Assembly: GCA_022410635.1 (NCBI GenBank)
Contig: JAJVDF010000303.1
Span: 182,366-246,365, forward strand
Origin: Tretioscincus oriximinensis
Taxonomy: Eukaryota > Chordata > Lepidosauria > Squamata > Gymnophthalmidae
Direction of reading: 5' to 3'
DNA length: 64,000 nucleotides
The notes under the pieces were generated by a model that saw nothing but the letters and a program-made list of their open reading frames with translations, was not told where the DNA came from and did no database searches. Numbering within the stretch: the stretch's first letter is position 1; every line of letters starts with the position of its first letter. Below, piece after piece: positions 52,192 through 61,820 of this stretch. The translations under genes and the position numbers were made by a program.

Positions 52192-52689
52192 TTGGAAGGG
52201 ATCTCCAGGATCATGTGGTCCAACCNCCTGCCCAGTGCAGGATTCACTAATTCATTCCAGNTAGATGGTTGCCCAGCCTCTGAAGAATTCCAGCAAAGGA
52301 GAAGTGGCAACTTAGTCCACTGGTTTATCACCCCTACTGTCAGAAAGTTTTATCTGATATCTAATCTATACTATATCTATTTCCCTGTAGTTTCATCTCA
52401 TTGCTTCTAGTCTTTCCATGAGCCAATGATAACCAGCTCTGTGGCAGCCCTTCAGATATTTTTATTTATTTGTACTTATATCCCGCCTTATATCCAAAGA
52501 TCTCAGGGCGGCCAACCATTGGGGGGGGGGGGCACACATAGCTTTTTATTGCTTTCTCCACAGTGGACACCCTGTGAAGTAGGTGGGGCTGAGAGAGTTC
52601 TAAAGAACTGTGACTTGCCCAAGGTCACCCAGCTGGCTTTCATGGAGCAGTAGGGAATTAAACCAGGAGATTACCAGATAAGATTCCAA

Positions 52690-53156
52690 GACTGCATTCC
52701 CATTAGATCTTTACAAAGGAATGGAAAACGGGAGTCATGAACAGGCACATATTTTGCTTTCCTCTGTTCGGAGTGCCCAGGTGCATCTGGTGGGCCTCTG
52801 TGTGAGACAGAATGCTAGACTTGATGGGCTGTGGCCTGATCCAGTATGGCTCTTCTTATGTTCTTATGTTCTTAAAATGAAAGCGAAGTGAGAGCTTAAA
52901 ATGCAGGCATTTTTACCTGAGGATTCAAAAGCCCACTTTCTCTCTCACTTTTGTTCTCTGATCTCTGTTGTCAAAGTTCAAGTGGCGCGAATTACAAAAA
53001 TCNGCAGCGACCACACAGTTTCACCAGGAACTGCAGAGCAGAAATATGTGGTGTGCGTTTAGAGAGATGCCACAGCACTTCCAAGCCTGTTTTTATGGTA
53101 ACACTGGGCTTTGGCTTCTCACTCATGCGCACCAACGGGGTAATGGGAATGCAGCC
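52690..53156. mobile_element. DNA element with 16-bp inverted ends
   Basis: GACTGCATTCCCATTA at the left and TAATGGGAATGCAGCC at the right. It splits the SINE and carries a CR1 inside; without that CR1 it would be about 320 bp. End sequence resembles the MITE at 44419. No transposase; target duplication unclear. Confidence 0.7.
52730..52874 (+). mobile_element. CR1-Y 3' end, innermost of a four-level nest
   Basis: GGAGTCATGAACAGGCACAT to the tail GCTCTTCTTATGTTCTTATG. Close to the 20.7 kb copy. Confidence 0.9.
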
Positions 53157-53329
53157 CAACACTCTAACTACTACACCAATCAGATCAGCAATCAGAGCTC
53201 CTCTCAGTCTTCTCCTTTGCAGACTAAACATCCCTTGGTCCTTTAACCGTTCCTCATAGGACATGGTTTCCAGACCATTCGCCATCCTTATAATTAGTTA
53301 TGTATTAGAATGAATGTTCAGGTCCTGCC

Positions 53330-53510
53330 TCCTGATTGGAGAGACTGGCAGGATTTTTTAAATGCAACTTACAAGGAATCAACAGTTGAGAAAGGTTTTG
53401 CCTCCTTCTTCTACTTACGAATGCCCAGGAGCTCCTAGTGTCTATTGCATTAGACAGAATGCTGGACTTGATTCAGCAGGGCTATGCTTATGTGCCTATG
53501 TTTTAACAGG
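53330..53510 (+). mobile_element. CR1-Y 3' fragment
   Basis: GACTGGCAGGATTTTTTAAATG, GAATCAACAGTTGAGAAAGG and GACAGAATGCTGGACTTG, ending GCTTATGTGCCTATG. Confidence 0.75.
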
Positions 53511-53611
53511 CAGCAGTAACAGTTCATAGATTAGGAACCAAGGGGCAGGGATTCAGTTGGAAGCATCTCTTGGATTTCAGCAATCTGTACTTTCCCTTCA
53601 AGAACCCAATC

Positions 53612-53700
53612 TATAGACATGCCATAGCTTACACTAGCATGTGGAAGGCCAGCCCCTGTGCCAAGATATATTCCAAAATAAAACCTNGTGTAGAAAGGGC
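53612..53700. mobile_element. H-family fragment
   Basis: GCCATAGCTTACACTAGCATG, then GAAGGCCAGCCCCTGTGCC and TTCCAAAATAAAACC. One arm. Confidence 0.6.
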
Positions 53701-53847
53701 CTCAGCTTCTAGAGTGGCACAGAATGTTCTAAGGAAGTGTCAGTAATGGAATGTTGACTATATGAGAAGTGCTGTTGTTTTGTGGGAAGAATTNTTTTTT
53801 AAATAGGAGCTGTGGAGTAAAAACACTCCTGGTAGAATGACCAGAAA

Positions 53848-54060
53848 GAAGAACTGGGTTTTTATGCTCTGTTTTTCCCACCCGAAGGGACTCAAAGCAA
53901 CTTACAAGCTATTTTTTGCTTGAAGGCTTACATTCTATCTTTCCCATCACAATGAGAAGGTGGGACCTATTCATCTACTTGCGATTGCTTACTTTCGAAC
54001 AGCTAGGTTGGCTGAAGCTAAGGCNCTCACCCCTTTCCATGGCACACACATGACCTTCAA
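53848..54060 (-). mobile_element. diverged SINE-A/B copy
   Basis: GAAGAACTGGGTTTTTATGC, GAAGGCTTACATTCTATC and GAACAGCTAGGTTGGCTG. The head beyond the B box is lost. It could belong to either group. Confidence 0.65.
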
Positions 54061-54107
54061 ACAACCAATTTATCTGTTGAAAGATCTGCAAAAAAAGCAC
54101 CCTGAAC

Positions 54108-54378
54108 AGAAAGCTGCAACGTCTGGGCCTCTTCAGCCTNGAAAGACAGCGTTTAAGGGGGTGATCTGTCTGGAGTAGATAAAATCATACATGTCATGGA
54201 TAAGGTGACTAGAGAAAAAATATTTTCTCTTTCACACAACACTAGGACTAAAGCATTCCTTGAAACTGACAGGCAGAAGAGTTAAAAGAGACAAAGGAAA
54301 GTATTTTTTTTTCACCTAGANGGTTATTGGTCTATGGAATCTACTTCCAGAAGTGGTTGTGATAGCTACCAGCCTGGA
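54108..54378 (+). mobile_element. CR1-Y LINE, left part of a split copy
   Basis: AAGCTGCAACGTCTGGGCC to GATAGCTACCAGCCTGGA. The next CR1 block (TGCTAGATAAATTCATGGAAG) is found at 54930-55088. An L2-like piece and an F1 element lie between. Confidence 0.8.
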
Positions 54379-54696
54379 TTTATCTTATTTGATTACATTT
54401 ATATTCTGCCCTATACCCGAAGGTCTGAGGGCCAATCACAATAAAAAAAACACAAGGCAGATTAAAATAGAACAGTTTAAAGTAGAGCAGTGTCTTCAAA
54501 GAGGGAAAATTTTGCTTCAGCCAAAGTTGAGCAGATGTATCTTCACCAGCTGTCTGAAAGTGTACAGGGTAGATACACAGGTGAATGAATACCACTAACC
54601 TGGGAGCCACCACAGAGAAGGCCCTCCCTTGTGTGTCCACACCCCTTTGAGGAGTGAAGGAGCTATGGCGTCAGGAGAGACTCATCAGAAGATTTT
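54379..54696 (-). mobile_element. L2-like LINE 3' end inserted in CR1
   Basis: ACATTTATATTCTGCCCTATAC, GCTTCAGCCAAAGTTGAGC, GAGAAGGCCCTCCCTTGTG and CTCATCAGAAGATTTT. Confidence 0.75.
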
Positions 54697-54899
54697 TAGG
54701 CTGACCAGATGACCTCTTGGGTGGTGGTGGTTGAAAACCCGTTTTTGGGAGGCCTCTCAGTTTTTTCTGAGGAAAAAAAAATAAAAAAACAAAAGAAAAA
54801 TCTTTTTTTGAAATAATTTTCCTCAGAAAAAACTGGGAGGCACCCCAAAACCAGGTTTACAACACACACACCCCAAAAAGGGGTTATCTGGTCAGCCTT
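54697..54899. mobile_element. F1 foldback MITE
   Basis: TAGGCTGACCAGATGACC to GGGTTATCTGGTCAGCCTT. The right terminal A is changed and no 8-bp duplication is left. Interior foldback intact. Confidence 0.88.
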
Positions 54900-54929
54900 T
54901 ATTAGGGTGCGGGCAGATATGTATGGAAG

Positions 54930-55088
54930 AAGGTGCTAGATAAATTCATGGAAGGCAGATGTATCAAGAGCTGTTATGATGGGGAGACAGGCAGGATTCC
55001 TGAAGTACCACTTTCAGGGAGTCAAGAACAAGTGATGGTTTTGCCTTCTTCTGCTTGAGATGCCTAGGGGCAATTGGTGGGCCAATGT
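54930..55088 (+). mobile_element. CR1-Y LINE, right part of the split copy
   Basis: GCTAGATAAATTCATGGAAGG, CAGGATTCCTGAAGTACCAC and CAATTGGTGGGCCAATG. It ends where an H fragment begins. Confidence 0.8.
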
Positions 55089-55159
55089 AGTCTATGGCAG
55101 ACCCCAATTGGCTCATCCACATAACATAATCTAGACTAGCACATGGATGGCAGATCCCT
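55089..55159. mobile_element. H-family fragment
   Basis: GTAGTCTATGGCAGACCCCAATTGG and ATCTAGACTAGCACATGG, then GGCAGATCCCTATTC; inserted within CR1 untranslated sequence. Confidence 0.6.
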
Positions 55160-55287
55160 ATTCTAAGAGTGAAAATTTTGCCTTCTTCTGCATTAGATGC
55201 CCAGGGATATTGGTGGGCCACAGGCTGAGACAGAAGGCTGGACAAGATGGACTCCAGCCGCAATCAAAGATTGTCTTGTGTTCTTAT
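55160..55287 (+). mobile_element. CR1-Y 3' end
   Basis: GTGAAAATTTTGCCTTCTTCTG, then GACAGAAGGCTGGACAAGATG and CTTGTGTTCTTATA. Confidence 0.8.
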
Positions 55288-55289
55288 AT

Positions 55290-55625
55290 AAAGAAGAAGA
55301 AGAACTGGGTTCTTATACACCGCTTTTCTCACATTTCAAAGGGACTCAAAGTGACTTACAAGGATATTTTTGCCCGAAGGCTCACATTCTATCTTCCCCA
55401 CCAGACTGTGGTGGTTCCCATGTATCTACTTGCAGTCAGTTGCAATTTCTTGCAATTCTTGCTTTCGAATAGTTGGGTTGGCTAGAGCTACAGGCTAGTG
55501 GAAGGTGCTCACCCTTCCCCACGTCCCACAGAGGGCTTCGAAACCCNAAATCCCAGATGAGGGACCGTTTCCTAAGCAACCGGATGAGAGATGGATTCCT
55601 TAGCAACTGAGCTCTCCGTGCCTGC
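55290..55625 (-). mobile_element. SINE-B, full length
   Basis: AGAAGAAGAAGAACTGGGTTC to the head ACTGAGCTCTCCGTGCC. The head region is partly duplicated: two versions of CCTAAGCAACYG / CCTTAGCAACTG at 55571 and 55598. Confidence 0.88.
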
Positions 55626-55799
55626 AGTGAAGGACATAAAGTGTCCTTCACTGGCAAAGGGGTTGGTGTGATGGTTGTAAATTATCCACTGCGACCCAAA
55701 AATGGAGACAAGGTAGCAGGAGGCACTTTCTTGAGGCATAGAGGTTGCTCTGGGCAAATTGGAGAAGCGGCTGTAGAGTAGAGAATCTGTCTTGTTAAA

Positions 55800-56235
55800 A
55801 CAGGCCCCCTTCCTTATAGACGGGTCCCCTAGGCAGCTTCCTGTTAGCAGAAAAGATATTTACGTGGGCAGGACTGAGCATAGATTGGCTGAGAAAGCAT
55901 CCTCCCATCCAAGGCTAGCTGGCTGTGGTACAAGCTTGGAGTCGCAGTCTGCAGGGCAAGGTCTGGGCTGGGCTGAAAAGGCTGCCTGCTGCTCGGACTA
56001 CACTTCCCAGAAGGCCATACTGCCACACAACAAAACTTCCCGTTTCACTTTCTTCACATTTGACTGCTGCTTCTGCTACTGCTACTTTGTGAAGCTGATG
56101 GCATCCAACCTTTTAAATAAGCACTTATTTATCATCATGAAAAAACAACATAGAAACACAAATGCCGCTGGAAGACGAAAATCTGGAAGCTGGTTGTTTG
56201 TTATTTTTGACAACGGGGTGCCCCATTTGCTTGTG
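55800..56235 (+). repeat. family D dispersed repeat, copy 4
   Basis: GACGGGTCCCCTAGGCAGC, GTGGGCAGGACTGAGCATAG, GCTCGGACTACACTTCCCAG and CCGCTGGAAGACGAAAATC. The least disrupted copy. No frame longer than chance is convincing. Confidence 0.75.
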
Positions 56236-56490
56236 ACAGGAAGGCTTCCGTTTTGATAACTTAGACAGCCACCAGCTGTGTCTTATTATGTGGACGAACA
56301 CCCAGTTTAAATGCCTTGACGTTTGCTCTCAGAGAAGCCAAGCAGGAAAAGGTTCTGCAAAATAGTAAAGCTGCACCAAAGTTATTTATTGTCACAATGT
56401 ATGGCAAACTTCTCTGTATCTTCTCAGCTGGGACTTTCCCACATCTCCCTTCAGAGAACTTTGCTAGGAACTATTCCCATCCATAATATG

Positions 56491-56722
56491 TAGGCTGACC
56501 AGATGACCCTTTTGGGGGGGGGGGGGTCATCTGGTCAGCCTGGTCAGAAAACCCAGTTTTGGTGTGCCTCCCACTTTTTTCTGAAGAAAATATTTTCAAA
56601 AAAANATTTTATTTCGAATATTTTTTGGTTTTTTAATTTTTTTTCCCTCATAAAAAAANGGGAGGCACCCCAAAAATGGGTTTTCAACCCCCCCCCCCAA
56701 AAGGGGTCATCTGGTCATCCTA
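56491..56722. mobile_element. F1 foldback MITE with extra internal terminus
   Basis: TAGGCTGACCAGATGACCC, then 24 bases later an extra GGGGTCATCTGGTCAGCCTGG, then the normal interior and the end GGTCATCTGGTCATCCTA. A local rearrangement duplicated an inverted terminus. Confidence 0.88.
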
Positions 56723-57000
56723 TAATGGTTCCTGCCTTTTGCACAATTCCGGTGGAAGCATTGCTGCTTCTAGCCCAGGATCAGAAAGCACTATGCCCCA
56801 CCCTCTTTGCAATTGGATGAAAACAAATCATGTGANACATAGAACACAGAAGGGCTAGAAAACAGCAGTTGCATTTTCTACAGGAATGTTTCCAAGGTTC
56901 AGGAATGCTTGTGAATTGTTTACAAGCAGCATTATGCATAGAAAAGTTTATGGTAAGTTTAAGAATGCTTTTGGAGTGTTTGGAGAATGATAAAAAAAAA
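56723..57000 (-). repeat. family G dispersed repeat, copy 3
   Basis: GAACACAGAAGGGCTAGAAAAC, CAGGAATGTTTCCAAGGTTC and GTTTATGGTAAGTTTAAG are the reverse of blocks at 33.4 and 49.3 kb. Confidence 0.45.
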
Positions 57001-57079
57001 TAGCAATTGCTTGGATCATCCTCCAGTCAATGATGTAAAGAGCTAAATACCCCAAGCAGGACTGTCCTGTCTCTTGCTC

Positions 57080-57405
57080 ATTTTACCTTATGTATAATAA
57101 AACGTACCACAGAGGCCAACATTTTGAGGCACAACGACCAATGACAGGGCTCAGAGCTTTGGCAGCTATGAGAGACACAAGAAAGGGAAGAAAGAAGAAA
57201 GGAAAAAGGGAAGGAAGAAAAGAAAGAGGAAAGGAAGAATAAAGGAAGGAATGGATGAAAAAAGTGGAGGAAGGAAAGGAAGAAGGAAGGAAAATAAAAC
57301 AGAAGAACGAAGGAATAAAAGAAGAAGCAAGTGAAGGAGGAATGGGAGTGTGTGGGTGGGAGCAAGGGGAGGGGGGCAAGGGCTCATTGCATTATCATAC
57401 TGCAA
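57080..57405 (-). repeat. family E dispersed repeat, copy 2
   Basis: GACCAATGACAGGGCTCAGAG then CTTTGGCAGCTATGAGAGAC, a 170-bp purine-rich middle, and GCAAGGGCTCATTGC, ending CATACTGCAACAGGC. Reverse of 44.94-45.29 kb. Confidence 0.55.
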
Positions 57406-57410
57406 CAGGC

Positions 57411-57977
57411 TAATTCTGTTAGTTTATAGAGGATGCCCTCTTGGGTAGACTGAAGAGCAGTTAAGGACGTGCTCTGTTTACTCAAACAATTCCAATGCAT
57501 GGAAATCCATTTATCAAATTGCTGCTACTGGAACGAATGCTGTAGGGTAATATCCCCAAGACATTTCGCTGTCTGTCTTCATTTGGTTTTCAGTGCATGG
57601 GAAGAATATATTCGACTAAGGGCTCAGCTCTTTCAAAATATCTGATTAAGCTGGCAGGAACCCCAAAACCTAAAGGGTAGAAATTATTTATCCCCGACAT
57701 CTGGCACTTGGAAGCACCTTTCAGTCTGAAGATTCCCTTTCAGTTATTAGCATTACTAGTAGAATAAGCCCGTTGTCTGAATTTAATGCAATTCCACTAG
57801 TTACACTACGGTATTGTTCCTTCCCGGTTCTTGCTGCTGTACTGGGNCAGGTTCCGGGGTAAATGTTATCAGCCTGGCCCTGACTTTGGAATTTTGATGA
57901 CATCACTCCAGCTCCTGGGATTTTGCCGAATATTATTCCAAATAGGCCATCAGGGACTATTGTGACTCCAAGGAATA
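57411..57977. other. unassigned intergenic sequence
   Basis: No recognised repeat or gene. Confidence 0.4.
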
Positions 57978-57979
57978 TA

Positions 57980-58108
57980 CAGGGTGCTTCAAAAAAATGT
58001 ATACACACTTTGAACTTCCATAGAAATTTTAACTTTGTAGAACAGTAGAACAGTAAATAAATTTTCTATGGAAGTTCACAGTGTATATACATTTTTTGAA
58101 GCACCCTG
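57980..58108. mobile_element. mariner-type MITE, 129 bp
   Basis: The ends CAGGGTGCTTCAAAAAAATG and CATTTTTTGAAGCACCCTG are inverted over about 50 bp (AACTTCCATAGAAA / TTTCTATGGAAGTT inside), flanked by TA on both sides. Fits a non-autonomous Tc1/mariner element. Confidence 0.9.
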
Positions 58109-58109
58109 T

Positions 58110-59240
58110 ATATAGAGAGATACCTATAGATACCTATAGTAAAGGTTTTGCTTGCCCGTATTCCTTGCAGGTGGCCTCTGCAGGGCATCCATTCTAATAG
58201 CCCTGAGATGCATCCACACAACTGCCTTTTGTGACACTGTTTCTCAGTCTCTCGAAATAAACCATTTACATTGTCATTGTTAGCAGTCTATGAGCTTCTT
58301 TCTTCCCCCTGGATTTGCAGCAAAATGGCAACAAAACCTCATGCATTTCACTATAAATCCCAGGAAGCCTTGGGAGCAATGGGCTCCCAAGAAAAAGTTT
58401 CTCTCCCCTCATTGGCTGCTGTCTTCCTCCTCCTTTTTCCCCAGGAAAATGGAAAAAGCTCAGTTTTTTTTTTAAAAAAAGAATCTTCATTTAAAGATTT
58501 GTNCAGTTTAAGGCTGCTAGGTAAGTTTTAATAAAAAGGCTGCATTTTTATGCCTTTTTAAAAAAATGTCCTACCTTCCTTTAAAGCAAGGGAAGGAAAA
58601 GGTATAAAGGGTCGGAAGATCCAAGCCTCTACCAGAACACAGAAATTTGTGATGCAAAACCGGGAAAACACTACATTGGAGTCAGTTTTTCCAGCTCAGT
58701 GGTGGAGTTTATATTTTAATTTCATTGTTTTACCCATTGAGTTGTTCTTTGCGAATTTTGTATTCTGTTCAGAATACCTACAAATTATTCCTAATTCAGG
58801 AAATAAAACATTTCAAACGCTGCCATTCCACACAGGATTCTCCTACCGGGTTGGTAGGATCATCATAATGCCTCTGCCACACAATACAACAGAGCTTCTG
58901 CTGTCTTCCAGGGNTCCACCTGGGGAAAAGCTCCTTTGTCATCAAATAACAGATCACAGATGCTTTACAACCTCAGCCTGAAATGGATGCTGCTTCCATA
59001 GGAAGCTACTTGGAGCCCCGGTGTGTGTGCACCGCTGTGCGACTTCCAGCATTGTGAGAAGATGCCAGCCAAGACTGCAGAATCTCAACTGACTGACATG
59101 TACGGTCCCGGCTTCCTTGTCTCTCCAGCCTTCCTCCCATCAGCTCATCATGGATTTGGAAAGTAAATATGAATGGAGTGATTGGTTTATTTCAATTTAA
59201 AACTCCACTCAGGTTATACCCCATAGTGTGAATATATACA
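58110..59240. other. unassigned intergenic sequence
   Basis: Plus frame 58649-58981 is open for 110 codons, with no recognised motif. No repeats recognised. Confidence 0.4.
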
Positions 59241-59244
59241 CAGA

Positions 59245-59985
59245 CCATGTCAACACTGGGTGTTATTCCAGGCTAGGGTTGCCATACATCCCGGGAAAGC
59301 GGGACAATCCCGGTTTGGGGGACTAAAATATAGTCCCCTCCGTGTTTTAAGACAAAATCCCGGCTTTTTACATTCCCCGATGCTGCATCAGGGAATGTAA
59401 AAATGCAGGATTTTAAAGGCAAATCAGCCGTCAGAGCTGATGGCTGCAGCCCGAGCAATGCTTTCCAGGGTCCTGGAAGAAACCTCGGATGGTGCCGTAG
59501 CTGCTCCAATGCTGGAGGNGGGGTTTTGCGCGCCTGCTTGCAAAGCGCGCCAATTCGCCTTCAGCAAAGGAAAAACGCCTGGGTTTGTGACAGGAAGACA
59601 GCTCTGTTCTCCTGTCACAAACCCAGGCATTTTGACTCTGCTGGAGGTGAGTTGGTGCGCTAGCAGGCGTGTGAAAACCTGCCTCCAGCATGGAATCAGC
59701 TATGCACACAGGCACGTGCGCACGCGCGCACATGGACGCTTGTGGTGAGACAGGCAGAAGAGNGGTTCTGCCTGTTTCACTACAAGTGTACGTATGTGCT
59801 TGCGCGTATGTGTGTGTGNGCACATGTGCACGCACCCCCACCCCCGTCCCGGTTTTGGGCTGCCAAAATATGGCAGCCCTATTCCAGGCTAAATCTTGAA
59901 ATAGAGGGTTGTCATCTGTATGGTAATGCAGACTATGGCAGGCCCTTGGACAGGCCCATATTTGGGCTGTATTTTACTTAGCTAT
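59245..59985. mobile_element. H-family element split by a foldback insertion
   Basis: 59245-59275 (CCATGTCAACACTGGGTGTT) and 59880-59985 (AGGGTTGTCATCTGTATGG, GCAGACTATGGCAGGCCC) form one H arm once the insertion is removed. Confidence 0.65.
59276..59879. mobile_element. 604-bp foldback insertion with 12-bp duplication
   Basis: Flanked by the perfect direct repeat TATTCCAGGCTA (59264-59275 and 59880-59891). Ends GGGTTGCCATA and TATGGCAGCCC are inverted. Inside are a hairpin TTTTTACATTCCC / GGGAATGTAAAAA (59364-59403) and a larger one centred near 59604 with stem GCCTGGGTTTGTGACAGGA. The latter's arms continue outward to GCTGGAGG / CCTCCAGC. CpG-rich, with an alternating GTGTG/CACGCA stretch near 59800-59835. 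No transposase. The superfamily is uncertain because 12 bp is unusual for a TIR element. Confidence 0.8.
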
Positions 59986-60678
59986 TTACTTTATTTACTC
60001 CTTTATTTTACTCGCCCTCTTTCCTCAGCTGCTTCAGCTTTTATAATAATAAAAGCAAAAAAAAATTAATATCTTCTTACGATTAATACGGCCCTGTCCT
60101 TGGCAAGACCTACGGTACGAGATGCTTTCTTATTGTTTGTTGGGATTAAAATCCTTTAATTAAAACAACAACAACAAACCCCATCAGGAACATTTGCCAA
60201 AACCAAAGGGAAACAAATGCACAGATAAATTTAAAAAGCCACTCCACAGAGCTTAAGTAGTCATCAGCTTCTCTATCACTTCATAAATTTCTAGCAGATT
60301 CAGGGCAACAAGCCAGCAGCCTCGGAGAAGTTGGGAACGCTGAGGGAAGACAAGCAGTTTGATCTCCCTCTTTTCTTTTTTTTCCCTTTGCTGGTTCGCA
60401 GTGCCTATTCCCTACCCCGCCAACCAGCTTTTCATCCAACGCTATATTTAGTAAAGAAAAAGACAGAAGAGAACGGTTCTTGCTCAGTTATGCTTTGCTT
60501 TCTGCCTGAAGGAATATCCCAAGCATCTTGAATGAAGAGACGCAATGGTTTTGGTAAGACTTTTTGTAAGGGTGGGGTGTGGNCTTTGTGTATTGCTTGC
60601 AGGCGTGCTGTGATAGACATCAATTTCTAGCTCTCCCATCTTCTTAAACGTTGTCAAAGGGGTGGTGGATGCAGGACA
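59986..60678. other. unassigned intergenic sequence
   Basis: No recognised element. Confidence 0.4.
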
Positions 60679-61018
60679 GGGCACGGATAGCTCAGTTGTT
60701 AAGGAATCCGTCTCTCAGCTGGGAGATGGGGTTTGGAGGCCCTGTGTGGGACTTGGGGAGGGGTGAGCACCTTCCACTAGCCTGTAGCTCTAGCCAACCC
60801 AGCTATTCAAAAGCATGAATTGCAAGAAATTGCAACAGACTGCAAGTAGATACCTGGGAAGCACCAGAGCCTGGTGGGGAAGATAGATGGTGAGCCTTCG
60901 GGCAAAATATCCTTATAAGCCACTTTGAGTCCCTTTGAAAGGTGAGAAAAGTGGGGTATAAGAACCCAGTTCTTCCTCTTCCTCTTCCTCTTCCTCTTCC
61001 TCTTCCTCTTCTTCTCCT
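60679..61018 (+). mobile_element. SINE-B, full length with CTTCCT tail
   Basis: Head GGGCACGGATAGCTCAGTTG (A-box-like TAGCTCAGTTGTTA), B-box region GGGTTTGGAGGCCC, complete body, end GTGGGGTATAAGAACCC, and a (TTCCTC)n tail. Confidence 0.92.
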
Positions 61019-61569
61019 CAGAGGTAACCCCCCTGGATTATGAAATGATCTCGTTCTGGGGTCCATCAAGATACGTTCTATGGTCCCATCCAGATGACAT
61101 TTTTCTTACACTATGGTAGATACACGAGGAAAGATCTGCTTCACATTCCCATGCAAGTTCAACAATGCACTTGCCCAAAGCCCCTTTTTCCTTGGAAGTT
61201 TCAGTCATTACTTCTATGCCTATTTTGTAGTGGCCTCCTTCATGTCCTCATTAAAAAGTGTCTGTATGGCATGCGGAAGCGAGTGAGGAATCTGGCAAGA
61301 TTTGAGACAAGAGACTGGCACCCTGTTTCCTTCCTAGAGCTCAGATCTATGAGGAGGGGGGAGGAAGAGAAACCAACCAGGAAACTGCACCTGTAATGTG
61401 CCGGGAAGTTCCTGAATGTGCATTGTGACGGGAATAAAGTTCTCCATTCAATACATCAGCTTCTCAATGCAGTAATGTAGAATATTATAGGTACCTGAGT
61501 CACAATTAGGTTATTTTGGAATTAAAGGAAAAAGGGAAAATAAGCAATTCATCTGCATGGGACATGTGA
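61019..61569. other. unassigned intergenic sequence
   Basis: Frame 61094-61396 is open for 100 codons without a motif. No repeats recognised. Confidence 0.4.
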
Positions 61570-61573
61570 GTGC

Positions 61574-61820
61574 TGAAGAAGAAGAAGAAGAAGAAGAAGA
61601 AGAAGAAAGAGAGAAAGAGAGAAAGAGAGAAAGAGAGAAAGAAAAAGAGAAAGAGAAAGAGAAAGAGAAAGAGAAAGAGAAAGAGAAAGAGAAAGAGAAA
61701 GAGAAAGAGAGAAAGAGAAAGAAGAGGAAGAAGAAGAGGAAGAAGAAGAGGAAGAGGAAGAAGAGGAACAAGAAGAGGAAGAGGAAGAAGAGGAACAAGA
61801 AGAAGAAGAAGAAGAAGAAA
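61574..61820 (+). repeat. 245-bp nearly pure purine tract
   Basis: GAA units, then GAAAGA and GAAAGAGAAA units, then GAAGAG and GAA again, with only two interrupting C bases near the end (GGAACAAG). Translations of it are low-complexity. It could fold as triplex DNA and is likely unstable in length. Confidence 0.95.

Larger units (their letters stand above)
52458..53178 (-). mobile_element. Sauria-type SINE split by a TIR element
   Basis: Tail and body at 52458-52689 (TTTATTTATTTGTACTTATATC, CAGTGGACACCCTGTGAAG, ATTACCAGATAAGATTCC). The head continues at about 53157-53178 (CAACACTCTAACTACTACACC). Inserted into the CR1-X at 52192. Confidence 0.85.
52192..53300 (-). mobile_element. CR1-X LINE split by a SINE nest
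   Basis: 52192-52457 (GGAAGGGATCTCCAGGATC to GGCAGCCCTTCAGATATT) and 53179-53300 (GCTCCTCTCAGTCTTCTCC to CATCCTTATAA) are consecutive parts of one CR1 3' end. The minus frame of the second part gives LETMSYEERLKDQGMFSLQR. Confidence 0.85.

Noticed and set aside
57083..57405. Ser/Phe/Leu/Pro-rich minus frames
   Set aside because: Antisense of the purine-rich middle of family E.
58649..58981. 110-codon frame as a host exon
   Set aside because: No recognised domain, contains n near its end, and has no supporting neighbours.
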